Assembly: GCA_031291325.1 (NCBI GenBank)
Contig: JARLJG010000010.1
Coordinates: 83,911 to 147,910 of the forward strand
Source: Burkholderiaceae bacterium
Lineage (GTDB): Bacteria; Pseudomonadota; Gammaproteobacteria; Burkholderiales; Burkholderiaceae_D
Length of the DNA: 64,000 bases
Direction of reading: 5' to 3'
Under the pieces are notes generated by a model. It saw only the letters and a list, made by a program, of their open reading frames with translations, had not been told where the DNA came from and did not search any database. Shown piece by piece: positions 16,666-25,035 of the stretch (position 1 is the stretch's first letter; every line of letters starts with the position of its first letter). The position numbers were made by a program, and so were the translations under genes.

Positions 16666-17775
16666 TTATTTTTCGTGATGATCGTCGTGCTGGGCGGGAT
16701 GCGGTGCGCTTTGTTGATGCGGTTGTTCGCGCATTGGTTGCGGTCCCGGCGCGTTCTGTTGCATCGGCCGCGGCGCTGTGTACTGTTGCGGCGCCGCGTA
16801 TTGTTGTTGAGGCATGGCCGGTTGACGTTGCACATAGGCATTCTGCGGCGCAGGCGCGGACCTTTGCTGCTCCTGCTGCCATGGGCGCGCGACGGGTTGT
16901 GGTGACGGATTCGCCTGGTATCGAGGTTGCGGCGCAACGGTTGGCGAAGGCGTTGACTGCGAACGTTGCGCGTAAGGGGTTGCTGCCGGTTGATTCATCG
17001 TTCTTTGCTGTAGCTGCTGCGGTTGCTGTTGTGGCTGCTGTTGCTGCTGTTGCTGCTGTTGCGGCCGGGCAGCAACGATATTGGCGGAGTTAAATCTGCC
17101 TGGTTCAGGTGTAGCTGCTATTCTCGGGATGCCCCGATTGATCGATGCGCGTAGTTCGGGATTGCCGCGTGCCGATTGCTCGTGCTGCAGCTGTTGCGGT
17201 GTCGGGTTGGAATGCGGCATGTTCGCAACGCTCAGTTCGGCTCTGGTCGGCTGCAAACGAACGCCGCCGTTGCCGCCGTTATAGCTGACGCGATTGACCG
17301 ACGTATTGTTGACGACCGTCGTGTTGTAGACATTCGTCACGCGCACGTTGCTGATGTTATTGACGCTGCGGTTGTAGGCAAAGCCGCCGTGATCCCAGTG
17401 ACCGCCCTCGTAGCCGACGCCGACGTAACCGAAGCCGTAGTTGATCCCGCCGTAGTAGCCGATATGCGTGCCCCAATAGCCGCGATGCCAGGCATAAGCG
17501 CCGTCGTACCAGCCCCAATAGCCGGGCGTCCATAAGGCTCCTTCATAAGGCGCGAGAACCCAGGTGCCCGGCACCCAATAGTAATCGTCGTCATCGTCGC
17601 TCCACGCCCAGTATCCGGGCGTCCACATGTAACCGTCGCCCGGGATGGGAGGTTGCACGTAAACCGGCAGCGGCGGCGGGGCGACATCGACCGACACTGA
17701 AATGTCCGCATGGGCAAATAGTGGAACCGCGATTGCGGCAACTGCAAGCGTCATGCGAGAAAGAAATGATTTCAC
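16666..17775 (-). CDS. YXWGXW repeat-containing exported protein with poly-Gln tail
   Basis: This 369-residue protein starts with a clear signal peptide (cleavage after FAHA, about residue 23). The mature N-terminus carries several copies of the aromatic repeat W-x-P-G-Y-W (MWTPGYWAW, VPGTWV, LWTPGYWGW, WHRGYWG; about residues 49-105). A Gly/Tyr/Asn-rich segment (105-175) follows. The C-terminal half is a low-complexity Gln/Pro region with an uninterrupted run of nine glutamines encoded by a CTG/TTG repeat. The function is unknown; it is presumably periplasmic or surface exposed. A strong terminator follows it. Confidence 0.85.
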   Translation of the reverse strand: MKSFLSRMTLAVAAIAVPLFAHADISVSVDVAPPPLPVYVQPPIPGDGYMWTPGYWAWSDDDDDYYWVPGTWVLAPYEGALWTPGYWGWYDGAYAWHRGYWGTHIGYYGGINYGFGYVGVGYEGGHWDHGGFAYNRSVNNISNVRVTNVYNTTVVNNTSVNRVSYNGGNGGVRLQPTRAELSVANMPHSNPTPQQLQHEQSARGNPELRASINRGIPRIAATPEPGRFNSANIVAARPQQQQQQQQQPQQQPQQLQQRTMNQPAATPYAQRSQSTPSPTVAPQPRYQANPSPQPVARPWQQEQQRSAPAPQNAYVQRQPAMPQQQYAAPQQYTAPRPMQQNAPGPQPMREQPHQQSAPHPAQHDDHHEK

Positions 17776-18104
17776 GGAAGTTCCTTTCGCGTCGCGATGG
17801 GCGACAACAAATATGCTGGTTTCAAGTTATTGAAGCGATCGAAACGTTCTTGAATTGGGTGCAAATGACATATTGCGTGTTTTCATCTTTTCAAGTTTGA
17901 CGTCACTGTCGAACGGATTGTTCCTGTGCGCGTTGCATGTTTTGTTGCGCACTTTGTCATGAAGCGCTTGAGCCCATGTGTGCGTTGACGATGGTTACAT
18001 CATGAAACAAATTCGTTGCATGGCGGTCTCCCCAAGGCGGGTGCCAGAGAAAAAAGAGTGGGCTATCAGCGATAATTTCTTGCCAACTAAATTAGATCGA
18101 GCAC
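17776..18104. other. Gene-free divergent region between the YXWGXW gene and marR
   Basis: About 330 bp. It must hold the promoter of the YXWGXW gene (minus strand) and part of the marR promoter region. I see no ORF with a ribosome binding site, no terminator and no tRNA. AT content rises toward 18060-18170. Confidence 0.6.
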
Positions 18105-18683
18105 ATGGCTGATTCAATGAGCGCCCAAAATAATCTTGAAATAAATAGTTTCGTAATGTACTATATTAAAATGAACAGTTCAAAACGATACACACATAGC
18201 GAAAAAGAGCAACATGTCGAGCGCGCGCACCAACGTGCGGTAGGCGAGCCGCTTGGAGATGTTAGATTATCAATATTGATTAAGCATAATGCGGGGCTTT
18301 TGAGCGATCTGATGAATAAGGCTCTGGAGCCGTATGGCATCAGCAGTGTCGGCTATATTGCCATGATGGCACTTTATGGAACGCCAGACAATCTCGCCAA
18401 TCCGTCCGATATCTGTCAGGCATCCAGCGAAACGCGCAGCAACATGACCCGCATTGTCGACGAGTTGGTCGAGAAGGGTTTGATCAAACGGGTTCCCAAC
18501 CAGGACGACCGGCGTCGCGTCGATCTGTCGTTGACCCCGGCGGGGGATGATTTGTTGCGGGTCGTCGTGCCGATCATCCGAAAAAGCAATGAAGCGGTAT
18601 TCAGCGTATTTAGTTCGGAAACGAAAGCAATATTCGAGGCCGATATGCTCAGGTTGAAGAATGCGCTTGAGTCTCGCCTGTAA
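18105..18683 (+). CDS. MarR family transcriptional regulator of the efflux operon
   Basis: This 192-residue protein, or 170 residues if it begins at the ATG at 18171, is a MarR/EmrR winged-helix protein. The DNA-binding part includes PSDICQASSETRSNMTRIVDELVEKGLIKR and the wing with QDDRRRVDLSLTPAG (the two blocks lie at about residues 105-150 of the long form). It precedes an outer membrane factor and emrA-emrB by 49 bp, so it is very likely their repressor, as EmrR is in E. coli. The start is uncertain. TTGAAA (18136-18141) and TACTAT (18159-18164), 17 bp apart, look like a promoter located between the two candidate starts. Confidence 0.9.
   Translation: MADSMSAQNNLEINSFVMYYIKMNSSKRYTHSEKEQHVERAHQRAVGEPLGDVRLSILIKHNAGLLSDLMNKALEPYGISSVGYIAMMALYGTPDNLANPSDICQASSETRSNMTRIVDELVEKGLIKRVPNQDDRRRVDLSLTPAGDDLLRVVVPIIRKSNEAVFSVFSSETKAIFEADMLRLKNALESRL
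18136..18164 (+). promoter_or_regulatory. Candidate sigma70 promoter of the marR-efflux operon
   Basis: TTGAAA at 18136-18141 and TACTAT at 18159-18164 are separated by 17 bp, with TATATT overlapping just downstream. If used, transcription would begin near 18171, which favours the ATG there and a nearly leaderless marR transcript. This is inferred from the sequence only. Confidence 0.4.
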
Positions 18684-18732
18684 TTTTTGATTCTAAATTT
18701 TAATTCTAAATTTTTATCTAAATGGTTCAAAA

Positions 18733-20226
18733 ATGAATAATCAATCGATGAATCATATTGAGTCACCTCGCACTGGGTTGCTGCCCTTGGTGCTGGCAGC
18801 GATGCTGTTGATAGCCGGATGTGCTGGATTGCCGGCCGCCGACCAGGCTCCCGCGTTGCGCGCGCCGCAGACAAGCGATTTTTCTCCGGGCAACGATGGC
18901 CGCTGGCCGGTGGCAAGTTGGTGGACCGAATTCAACGATCCGCAACTGGAGGCGCTGGTGAACCAGGCTTTGCGCAATTCGCCTAGCATGGCGGTGGTCC
19001 AGGCCCGCATCACGCAGGCAAATGCGCAAGCGCATGGGGTCTCGGCCAATGCCGGCGTCAACCTGGCGGCGGATGCATCGGTTACGCGCGAATTGTATTC
19101 GGCCAATAGTTTCTATCCAGCACCGATTGCCGGTTCCACCCTGAACGACGGCAGCGTGGCGCTGAATTTTTCGTACGATGTCGATTGGTGGGGGCGCAAC
19201 CGCGACCTGCTGACTGCGGCTCTCGGGCGCAGCGCTGCAGCCGAGGCCGAGGCTGCCGGCGCGGCGGCGTCCCTGTCTGCTGCCGTGGCGAACGCCTATT
19301 TTCAATGGCAGACCATGAATGCGCGCATCCAGTTGCAAGACAAGATTGAAGTGCAGCGCAAACGCTTGGTGGAACTGGAAGCGCGCCGCGTCAAGACCGG
19401 CCTCACCGCCGGCGACAGCCTGACACCGCTGCAAGCGGATGCCGCGTTGCCGCGCCAGACCAGGGTGCAATTGGAGACGCAACGGGATCAACTGTATTAC
19501 CAGATCAAGTCCCTGGTCGGCGGCGAGCATTTCCCGGAAAACCTGCATGCGCAAACCCTGCCGCTGGCCGAAGGCGGCCTGCCGGTCAATCTGCCGCTCG
19601 ATCTGCTGGCGCGCCGTGCCGATATCGCTGCAGCGCGCGACCGCGTGCAAGCGTCCTTGCAGGAGGTCGAGGCGGCGCGCGCGGAGTTTTACCCCGATCT
19701 GAACCTGAGCGCATTCATCGGCTTTACCAGTTTGTCCATGCCCAGCCTGTTTCACGGCGACAGCCGCACGCAAGGCGTTACGCCGGCGCTGCATTTGCCG
19801 CTTTTCGATGCCGGGCGTCTGCGCGCAAATCTGGAAAGCAATCGTGCCGAGGTCGAGTTGGCGGTGGCGCAATACGATCAAACCGTTCAAACCGCAGTCG
19901 GCGAAGTCAACGACGCCGCCGTCAAATTGAAAGGCGCGCAGCATGAACACACCTCGTTGGCAACGCAGATCGCCGCGCGCCAACGCGAACTGGTCAGCGC
20001 GCAGCGCCGCGTCTACACCGGGCTGGCCGATGGCCGCGACCTGGCGCGCGACCAGCTCAACCTGTTGGCCTTGAACGACCAGGAACTGGTGCGGCAACAA
20101 CGGGCATTGAGCGCGCAGATCGAATTGACCAAGGCGCTCGGCGGCGGCTACCAAGATACCGGCGCTTCCGCGAAGAACAAGACGACTCAGATTACCGATA
20201 CGGAGATACTCCATGAACAACCCTAA
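18733..20226 (+). CDS. Outer membrane factor lipoprotein, NodT/OprM family
   Basis: This 497-residue protein has a lipoprotein signal ending in the lipobox IAGC (Cys about residue 29). Two OEP repeats form the TolC-like barrel and coiled coil, including the typical WWTEFNDPQLEALVNQAL opening and PLFDAGRLRANLE in the second repeat. It is the outer membrane duct of the tripartite efflux pump completed by the EmrA- and EmrB-like proteins. Its end overlaps the emrA-like start by 14 bp, which suggests translational coupling. Confidence 0.92.
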   Translation: MNNQSMNHIESPRTGLLPLVLAAMLLIAGCAGLPAADQAPALRAPQTSDFSPGNDGRWPVASWWTEFNDPQLEALVNQALRNSPSMAVVQARITQANAQAHGVSANAGVNLAADASVTRELYSANSFYPAPIAGSTLNDGSVALNFSYDVDWWGRNRDLLTAALGRSAAAEAEAAGAAASLSAAVANAYFQWQTMNARIQLQDKIEVQRKRLVELEARRVKTGLTAGDSLTPLQADAALPRQTRVQLETQRDQLYYQIKSLVGGEHFPENLHAQTLPLAEGGLPVNLPLDLLARRADIAAARDRVQASLQEVEAARAEFYPDLNLSAFIGFTSLSMPSLFHGDSRTQGVTPALHLPLFDAGRLRANLESNRAEVELAVAQYDQTVQTAVGEVNDAAVKLKGAQHEHTSLATQIAARQRELVSAQRRVYTGLADGRDLARDQLNLLALNDQELVRQQRALSAQIELTKALGGGYQDTGASAKNKTTQITDTEILHEQP

Positions 20227-21388
20227 TCCGCCGGCAGCTGCGCAGACGCCCGCCAACCGTGGCCGCGCCAAGGCACTGACCATCATCGCGCTAACCTTTG
20301 CCGCGATCGCCGCCGCCTACGGCGCGTATTACCTGCTCTACGCGCGCTATCATGAAGAAACCGACGACGCCTATGTCGGCGGCAACCTGGTGTACGTCAA
20401 TTCGCTGGTGAGCGGCACCGTGGTCGGCATCGGCGCCGACGACAATCAGCCGGTCAAGGCCGGCCAATCGCTGATCCGCCTGGACCATGCCGACAGCGTG
20501 GTCGGGCTGGCCGACGCCGAAGCGCGCCTGGGCGAAACGGTGCGCCAGATCCGCCAGCAATTTCGCGCGGTCGATGAAGCGGCGGCAGTGCTGGAACAGC
20601 GCAAGTCCGACCTGGCGCGCGTCACCGACGACTTGAGCCGCCGCACACCGCTGGCCGGCACCGATTCCGAATCGGGCGAAGACCTGGCCCATGCGCGCGC
20701 GGCGGTGGTAACTGCCAAGGATGCCTACACGGTCGCGCAAAAACAGTTGGCCTCGGCCCGCGTCGCCGTCGACGGCACCACGCTGCGCCAGCATCCGAGC
20801 CTGTTGCGCGCGCGCGCCGCCTACCTGCAAGCCTACCTGGCCGCGCAGCGCAACGATATCCCGGCGCCGATCGACGGCTTCGTCGCGCGCCGCTCGGTGC
20901 AGGTCGGGCAGCGCGTCGCGCCCGGCAATGCGCTGATGGCGGTGGTGCCGCTGTCGGGCGTGTGGATCGACGCCAACGTCAAGGAACCGCAATTGCGCGC
21001 GATCCGTGTCGGCCAGCCGGCCACCGTCAGCGCCGATGTCTATGGCAGCCATGTCGAATACCACGGCAAGGTGGCCGGCATCGCAGCCGGCACCGGCGGC
21101 GCCTTTTCGCTGTTGCCGCCGCAAAACGCAACCGGCAACTGGATCAAGGTGGTGCAGCGGGTGCCGGTGCGCATCGCGCTCGATCCGGCCGAATTGAAGG
21201 AACATCCGCTGCGCGTCGGTTTGTCGACGGTGGTCGAGATCGATACCCACAACCGCGACGGCTCGGTCTTGACCGCGCTGCCGCTGGCGGATGCCTCGCT
21301 GGACACGCCGGTCTACGACGCGTTTTTGAAAGCGGCGAACACCAAGGCTGACGCCATCATCGCGCGCGAAGCGGGGCACGACGAATGA
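20213..21388 (+). CDS. emrA: EmrA-like HlyD family membrane fusion protein
   Basis: This 391-residue periplasmic adaptor has one N-terminal membrane helix (about residues 23-45) and the EmrA/HlyD signature ETDDAYVGGNLVYVNSLVSG starting the biotinyl-lipoyl-like domain. An alpha hairpin (about 100-210) and a beta-barrel domain containing IDANVKEPQLRAIRVGQP follow. It bridges the EmrB-like transporter and the outer membrane factor. The gene overlaps its neighbours by 14 bp (upstream) and 4 bp (downstream). Confidence 0.93.
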   Translation: MNNPNPPAAAQTPANRGRAKALTIIALTFAAIAAAYGAYYLLYARYHEETDDAYVGGNLVYVNSLVSGTVVGIGADDNQPVKAGQSLIRLDHADSVVGLADAEARLGETVRQIRQQFRAVDEAAAVLEQRKSDLARVTDDLSRRTPLAGTDSESGEDLAHARAAVVTAKDAYTVAQKQLASARVAVDGTTLRQHPSLLRARAAYLQAYLAAQRNDIPAPIDGFVARRSVQVGQRVAPGNALMAVVPLSGVWIDANVKEPQLRAIRVGQPATVSADVYGSHVEYHGKVAGIAAGTGGAFSLLPPQNATGNWIKVVQRVPVRIALDPAELKEHPLRVGLSTVVEIDTHNRDGSVLTALPLADASLDTPVYDAFLKAANTKADAIIAREAGHDE

Positions 21389-22938
21389 AGGGCTTCGAAG
21401 CCCCGGCGACGCCGCCCGGCCCGATGCCGGCCGGCGCGCTGATCGCGTTCACCGTTGCGCTGTCGCTGGCGACCTTCATGGAAGTGTTGGATACGTCGAT
21501 CGCCAATGTCGCCATTCCGACCATCGCCGGCAACCTGGCGGTCAGCGCCAACCAAGGCACCTGGGTGATTTCCTCGTACGGGCTGGCAGCGGCCATCGTG
21601 GTGCCGCTGACCGGCTGGATCGCCAAGCGCTTGGGCGAAGTGCGCACCTTCATCTATTCGGTGATTTTGTTCACCATCGCCTCGGCCTTGTGCGGCCTCG
21701 CCACCAGCTTGCCGATGTTGGTCGCCTTCCGCTTTTTGCAGGGCCTGGTTTCCGGGCCGATGGTGCCGCTGTCGCAAGCGCTGCTGCTGGCGAATTACCC
21801 GCCGCAAAAGCGTGGCATGGCGATGGCGATCTGGGCGATGACGGTGGTGGTGGCGCCGATCTGCGGCCCCTTGCTGGGCGGTTACATCACCGACAACATG
21901 TCGTGGCCGTGGATTTTCTATATCAACGCGCCGATCGGCATACTCTCCGCCATCGTCACCTATGCGCTGCTGCGCAAGCGCGAAAGCGCGACCGAGAAAA
22001 AGCCGATCGACGCAGTCGGGCTGATCCTGCTGGTGCTCGGCGTCGGCGCGCTGCAACTGATGCTCGACAACGGCAACGACCTCGACTGGTTCGGCTCGCC
22101 GGTGATCGTCGGCCTGTGCGTGACGACAGTGGTGGCGTTGACCTTCCTGGTGGCGTGGGAGTTGACGGACGAGCACCCGATCGTCGACCTCACCTTGTTC
22201 GTGAAGAGGAATTTCCGTTACGGCGTGATTGCGATGGCGGTCGGCTTCATGTCGTTTTTTGCGATGACGGTGCTGTTTCCGCTGTGGCTGCAAACGGTGA
22301 TGGGGTATACGCCGACCTGGGCCGGCATCGCCACCTCGCCGGTCGGCATCTTTGCGCTGCTGCTGTCGCCGATCATCGGGCGCAATATCAATCGGCTCGA
22401 TCTGCGCATGCTGGCCAGCGTCTCCTTCGTGGTGTTCGCCATCACCGCGTATTGGTTTTCGACCTTCACGCTGGAGACTTCGCTGTCGCTGGTGTACCTG
22501 CCGCGCCTGATACAAGGGATTGCGGTGGCGTGTTTCTTCGTGCCGATCAATCAGATCATCATGTCCGGCATCCAGCCGAACAAGCTGGCGGCGGCGTCCG
22601 GCCTGTCGAATTTCTTCCGCACGTTGTCCGGCAGTCTGGGCACCGCGATCGTGGTGACGCTGTGGGACCATCGCACCCATGTCCATACGGTGCGCCTGGC
22701 GGAAAACCTCACCACCAACGGCGTCGCCTCGCTCGACTATCTAAGTCGCCTGCAAAACCTGGGCATGTCGACCGACAAGGCCTACGCGCAGGTGCAAAAC
22801 GTGATCCAGGCGCAAAGCGCGATGATGGCGACTTCCGACGTATTTTGGGGAATATCGATTGTATTCCTGCTGTTGATCGGCCTGCTGTGGCTGACCAAGC
22901 CGCCGTTCGGCGCGGCGATGGCCGGCGGCGGGCATTGA
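21385..22938 (+). CDS. emrB: EmrB-like DHA2 family MFS efflux transporter
   Basis: This 517-residue inner membrane protein has 14 predicted helices. The DHA2 motif LDTSIANVAIPTIAGNL lies in helix 1, GWIAKRLGEVRTF corresponds to motif A, and GPLLGGYI belongs to helix 5. With the adaptor and OMF encoded immediately upstream it forms a proton-driven tripartite pump of the EmrAB-TolC type, exporting hydrophobic toxic compounds. It is the last gene of the MarR-controlled operon and converges with the alcohol dehydrogenase gene with only 10 bp between them. Confidence 0.95.
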   Translation: MKGFEAPATPPGPMPAGALIAFTVALSLATFMEVLDTSIANVAIPTIAGNLAVSANQGTWVISSYGLAAAIVVPLTGWIAKRLGEVRTFIYSVILFTIASALCGLATSLPMLVAFRFLQGLVSGPMVPLSQALLLANYPPQKRGMAMAIWAMTVVVAPICGPLLGGYITDNMSWPWIFYINAPIGILSAIVTYALLRKRESATEKKPIDAVGLILLVLGVGALQLMLDNGNDLDWFGSPVIVGLCVTTVVALTFLVAWELTDEHPIVDLTLFVKRNFRYGVIAMAVGFMSFFAMTVLFPLWLQTVMGYTPTWAGIATSPVGIFALLLSPIIGRNINRLDLRMLASVSFVVFAITAYWFSTFTLETSLSLVYLPRLIQGIAVACFFVPINQIIMSGIQPNKLAAASGLSNFFRTLSGSLGTAIVVTLWDHRTHVHTVRLAENLTTNGVASLDYLSRLQNLGMSTDKAYAQVQNVIQAQSAMMATSDVFWGISIVFLLLIGLLWLTKPPFGAAMAGGGH

Positions 22939-22948
22939 GGTCGGGGGC

Positions 22949-24106
22949 TTATAGACTTAATTCGAGCACTTGGCGGCTGACTTCGAGCGTGACGTCGCGT
23001 CGTTCGCCCAGTGTGACCATCCGATGGCTTTCCAGCTGCTTGAGGACGGTGTCGATATGTTCGCTGCCCAGCGAATAGCCGCTCAAACGGGTTTTCACGC
23101 CCATTTGCTCGAAGAACGCCTGCGTCTTGGCAATGGCCGCGTCGATACGCGCATCGTCGTCGCCATCGCGCAAGTCCCACACGCGCGCCGCGTATTGCAG
23201 CAATTTCGCGCGCTTGCTTTCCTTGCGTATTCTTAGCATGCTGGGCAACACGATCGCCAGCGTCTGCGCATGATCGAGGCCATAGAGCGCGGTCAGTTCG
23301 TGGCCGATCATATGAGTAGCCCAATCCTGCGGCACACCGGCGCCGATCAAGCCGTTCAAGGCCAGCGTCGCGCACCACATGATGTTGGCGCGCACGTCGT
23401 AATCGTGCGGCGCAGCAAGTGCCTTCGGCCCTTCTTCGATCAGTGTCGTCAAGATGCCTTCGGCGAAGCGATCCTGGACCGGCGCGTTGGCCGGGTAAGT
23501 CAGGTATTGTTCCATCACGTGCACGAAGGCATCCACCACGCCGTTGCCGACCTGGCGCACCGGCAAGGTGAAAGTCTTGCTCGGATCGAGAATCGAAAAT
23601 TGCGGAAACACCAGGCGGCTCATGAAGGGCGCCTTGACCTGCAAGGACTTGCGGGTCACCACGCCGCCGCTATTCATCTCGGAGCCGGTTGCGGGCAGTG
23701 TCAACACCGAGCCGAACGGCAATGCGCTCGTGATGTTGCTGCCGCGCTTTTCCAGGATGGCCCACGGATCGCCGTCGAAATTGACGGCCGCCGCAACGAA
23801 CTTGGTGCCGTCGATGACCGAGCCGCCGCCAACTGCCAGCAGGAAATCGCATTTGTCCCTGCGCACCAGTTCCACCGCCTGCATCAGGGTTTCAAAGCTG
23901 GGATTCGGTTCGATGCCGGCGAATTCCTGCACGTCGCGCACTCCGAGCGCTGCGCGCACCTCGTCGAGCACACCGTTGCTCTTGACACTGCCGCCGCCGT
24001 ACAGGATCAGCACGCGCGCAGCGGACGGGACCACCTTGTCCAGGTCGGCGATGCGGCCTTGGCCGAACAGGATTCGGGTCGGATTGTAAAAGTCAAAATT
24101 CAACAT
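22949..24106 (-). CDS. Iron-containing alcohol dehydrogenase (YqhD/butanol dehydrogenase type)
   Basis: This 385-residue protein matches the Fe-ADH family. The Rossmann-like N-terminal domain has LILYGGGSVKSNGVLDEV and the NADP-binding AVGGGSVIDGTKF (about residues 90-102). The metal-binding helices follow, with DAFVHVMEQY and IGHELTALYGLDHAQTL supplying Asp and three His ligands. The start is the ATG at 24106, preceded by GGAAA; a longer frame upstream is non-conserved. Members typically reduce short and medium aldehydes with NADPH, as YqhD does. It is transcribed alone. Confidence 0.93.
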   Translation of the reverse strand: MLNFDFYNPTRILFGQGRIADLDKVVPSAARVLILYGGGSVKSNGVLDEVRAALGVRDVQEFAGIEPNPSFETLMQAVELVRRDKCDFLLAVGGGSVIDGTKFVAAAVNFDGDPWAILEKRGSNITSALPFGSVLTLPATGSEMNSGGVVTRKSLQVKAPFMSRLVFPQFSILDPSKTFTLPVRQVGNGVVDAFVHVMEQYLTYPANAPVQDRFAEGILTTLIEEGPKALAAPHDYDVRANIMWCATLALNGLIGAGVPQDWATHMIGHELTALYGLDHAQTLAIVLPSMLRIRKESKRAKLLQYAARVWDLRDGDDDARIDAAIAKTQAFFEQMGVKTRLSGYSLGSEHIDTVLKQLESHRMVTLGERRDVTLEVSRQVLELSL

Positions 24107-24227
24107 GGGTTTCCTTTCATTGCCGGTTCGCTGCGCCTCGGAAGGGAACTGCGGACTTAAGCGATATGCCGCCATTCTAGTTTACGCGCCGCTTTCCTGC
24201 TCACAGCCCCGAATCGCCATTGAAGTG

Positions 24228-24247
24228 TGGTGGCAAATATGCTACCA
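24228..24247. promoter_or_regulatory. Palindrome upstream of PIN/RHH genes, candidate antitoxin operator
   Basis: TGGTGGCA (24228-24235) and TGCTACCA (24240-24247) form an inverted repeat with seven of eight pairs matching and a 4-bp centre. It ends 7 bp before the toxin start codon, where a ribbon-helix-helix antitoxin would be expected to bind for autoregulation. Confidence 0.6.
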
Positions 24248-24254
24248 TTCAATC

Positions 24255-24671
24255 ATGAGGATCGTAGTAGACACCAATATTATTCTTGGCGCCTGTCTGG
24301 GGACGGGTGCGGCAAATGCGGTGATTGCCGCTTGCCTAAAGGGGCAATGCACCCCGCTGATGGGGAACGCCCTGTTTAACGAGTATGAGGATGTTTTCGG
24401 CCGCGATGACTTGTTCCGAAATTGCCGGCTGAATGGAGACGAGCGAGTCGAACTGCTGGACGTGTTTTTTGCTTGCTGCGAGTGGACGCGTGTATATTAC
24501 TCCTGGCGCCCAAACTTGCCGGACGAAGGCGACAATCATCTCGTTGAGCTTGCGGTCGCCGGCGGCGCCGATTTTATCGTGACGCGGAACCTGCGCGATC
24601 TCAAGAACATGGAGTTGCGTTTCCCTCAGTTGCGCATTGTGGCTCCAGATGCCTTTTTAAAGGAGATATAA
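24255..24671 (+). CDS. PIN domain toxin of a type II toxin-antitoxin pair
   Basis: This 138-residue protein is a PIN-domain ribonuclease. The N-terminal IVVDTNIILGA contains the first catalytic Asp (residue 6), an acidic residue cluster lies in FNEYEDVF, and the C-terminal LPDEGDNHLVELAVAGGADF supplies further acidic ligands. It fits the COG1569-type PIN family. The ATG at 24255 is chosen because it begins the conserved domain and follows the palindrome. It precedes its presumed antitoxin by one base, which is the reverse of the most common order. Confidence 0.9.
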   Translation: MRIVVDTNIILGACLGTGAANAVIAACLKGQCTPLMGNALFNEYEDVFGRDDLFRNCRLNGDERVELLDVFFACCEWTRVYYSWRPNLPDEGDNHLVELAVAGGADFIVTRNLRDLKNMELRFPQLRIVAPDAFLKEI

Positions 24672-24672
24672 C

Positions 24673-24897
24673 ATGGCAGCACTTACTGTTCGCTTGCCAG
24701 ACGAGAAGCACCAGCGTCTTAAAGCGCTGGCCAAGAGTCGCGGCACGCCGCTGAATCGTCTTATCGATGAAATGGCGACGCTGATGCTGGCAGACTTTGA
24801 CGCGGAAACGCGCTTTCGCATACGCGCAGAGCGCGGGGCTGGAAAGACCGAACGCGGTTTGGCCTTGCTGGAAAAAGCCGCGCGTAACGCCCAATAG
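24673..24897 (+). CDS. Ribbon-helix-helix antitoxin
   Basis: This 74-residue protein begins with a ribbon-helix-helix DNA-binding fold (LTVRLPDEKHQRLKALAKSR, then GTPLNRLIDEM; residues 4-35). A helical basic/acidic tail that would wrap the toxin follows. It starts 1 bp after the PIN toxin stop and has a Shine-Dalgarno AAGGAG inside the toxin end. It should neutralise the PIN ribonuclease and, with it, repress the operon at the palindrome 24228-24247. Confidence 0.87.
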   Translation: MAALTVRLPDEKHQRLKALAKSRGTPLNRLIDEMATLMLADFDAETRFRIRAERGAGKTERGLALLEKAARNAQ

Positions 24898-25035
24898 ATA
24901 GGGCGACCGCGAGCCGCCGAACCAATGGATCCGGTGGCGCAGGCAAGAAGTATGTCGGCATTCGCTATCGGTTGCCGGTCGACGCGCTCGCGGCATGCCT
25001 TCGCATTCCCTATTCACCACTAAAAACGACACAAC

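Noticed and set aside
21313..22686. A 457-codon minus-strand frame opposite emrB
   Set aside because: Its composition is Arg/His/Gln-rich and low in hydrophobic residues. EmrB on the other strand is unambiguous.
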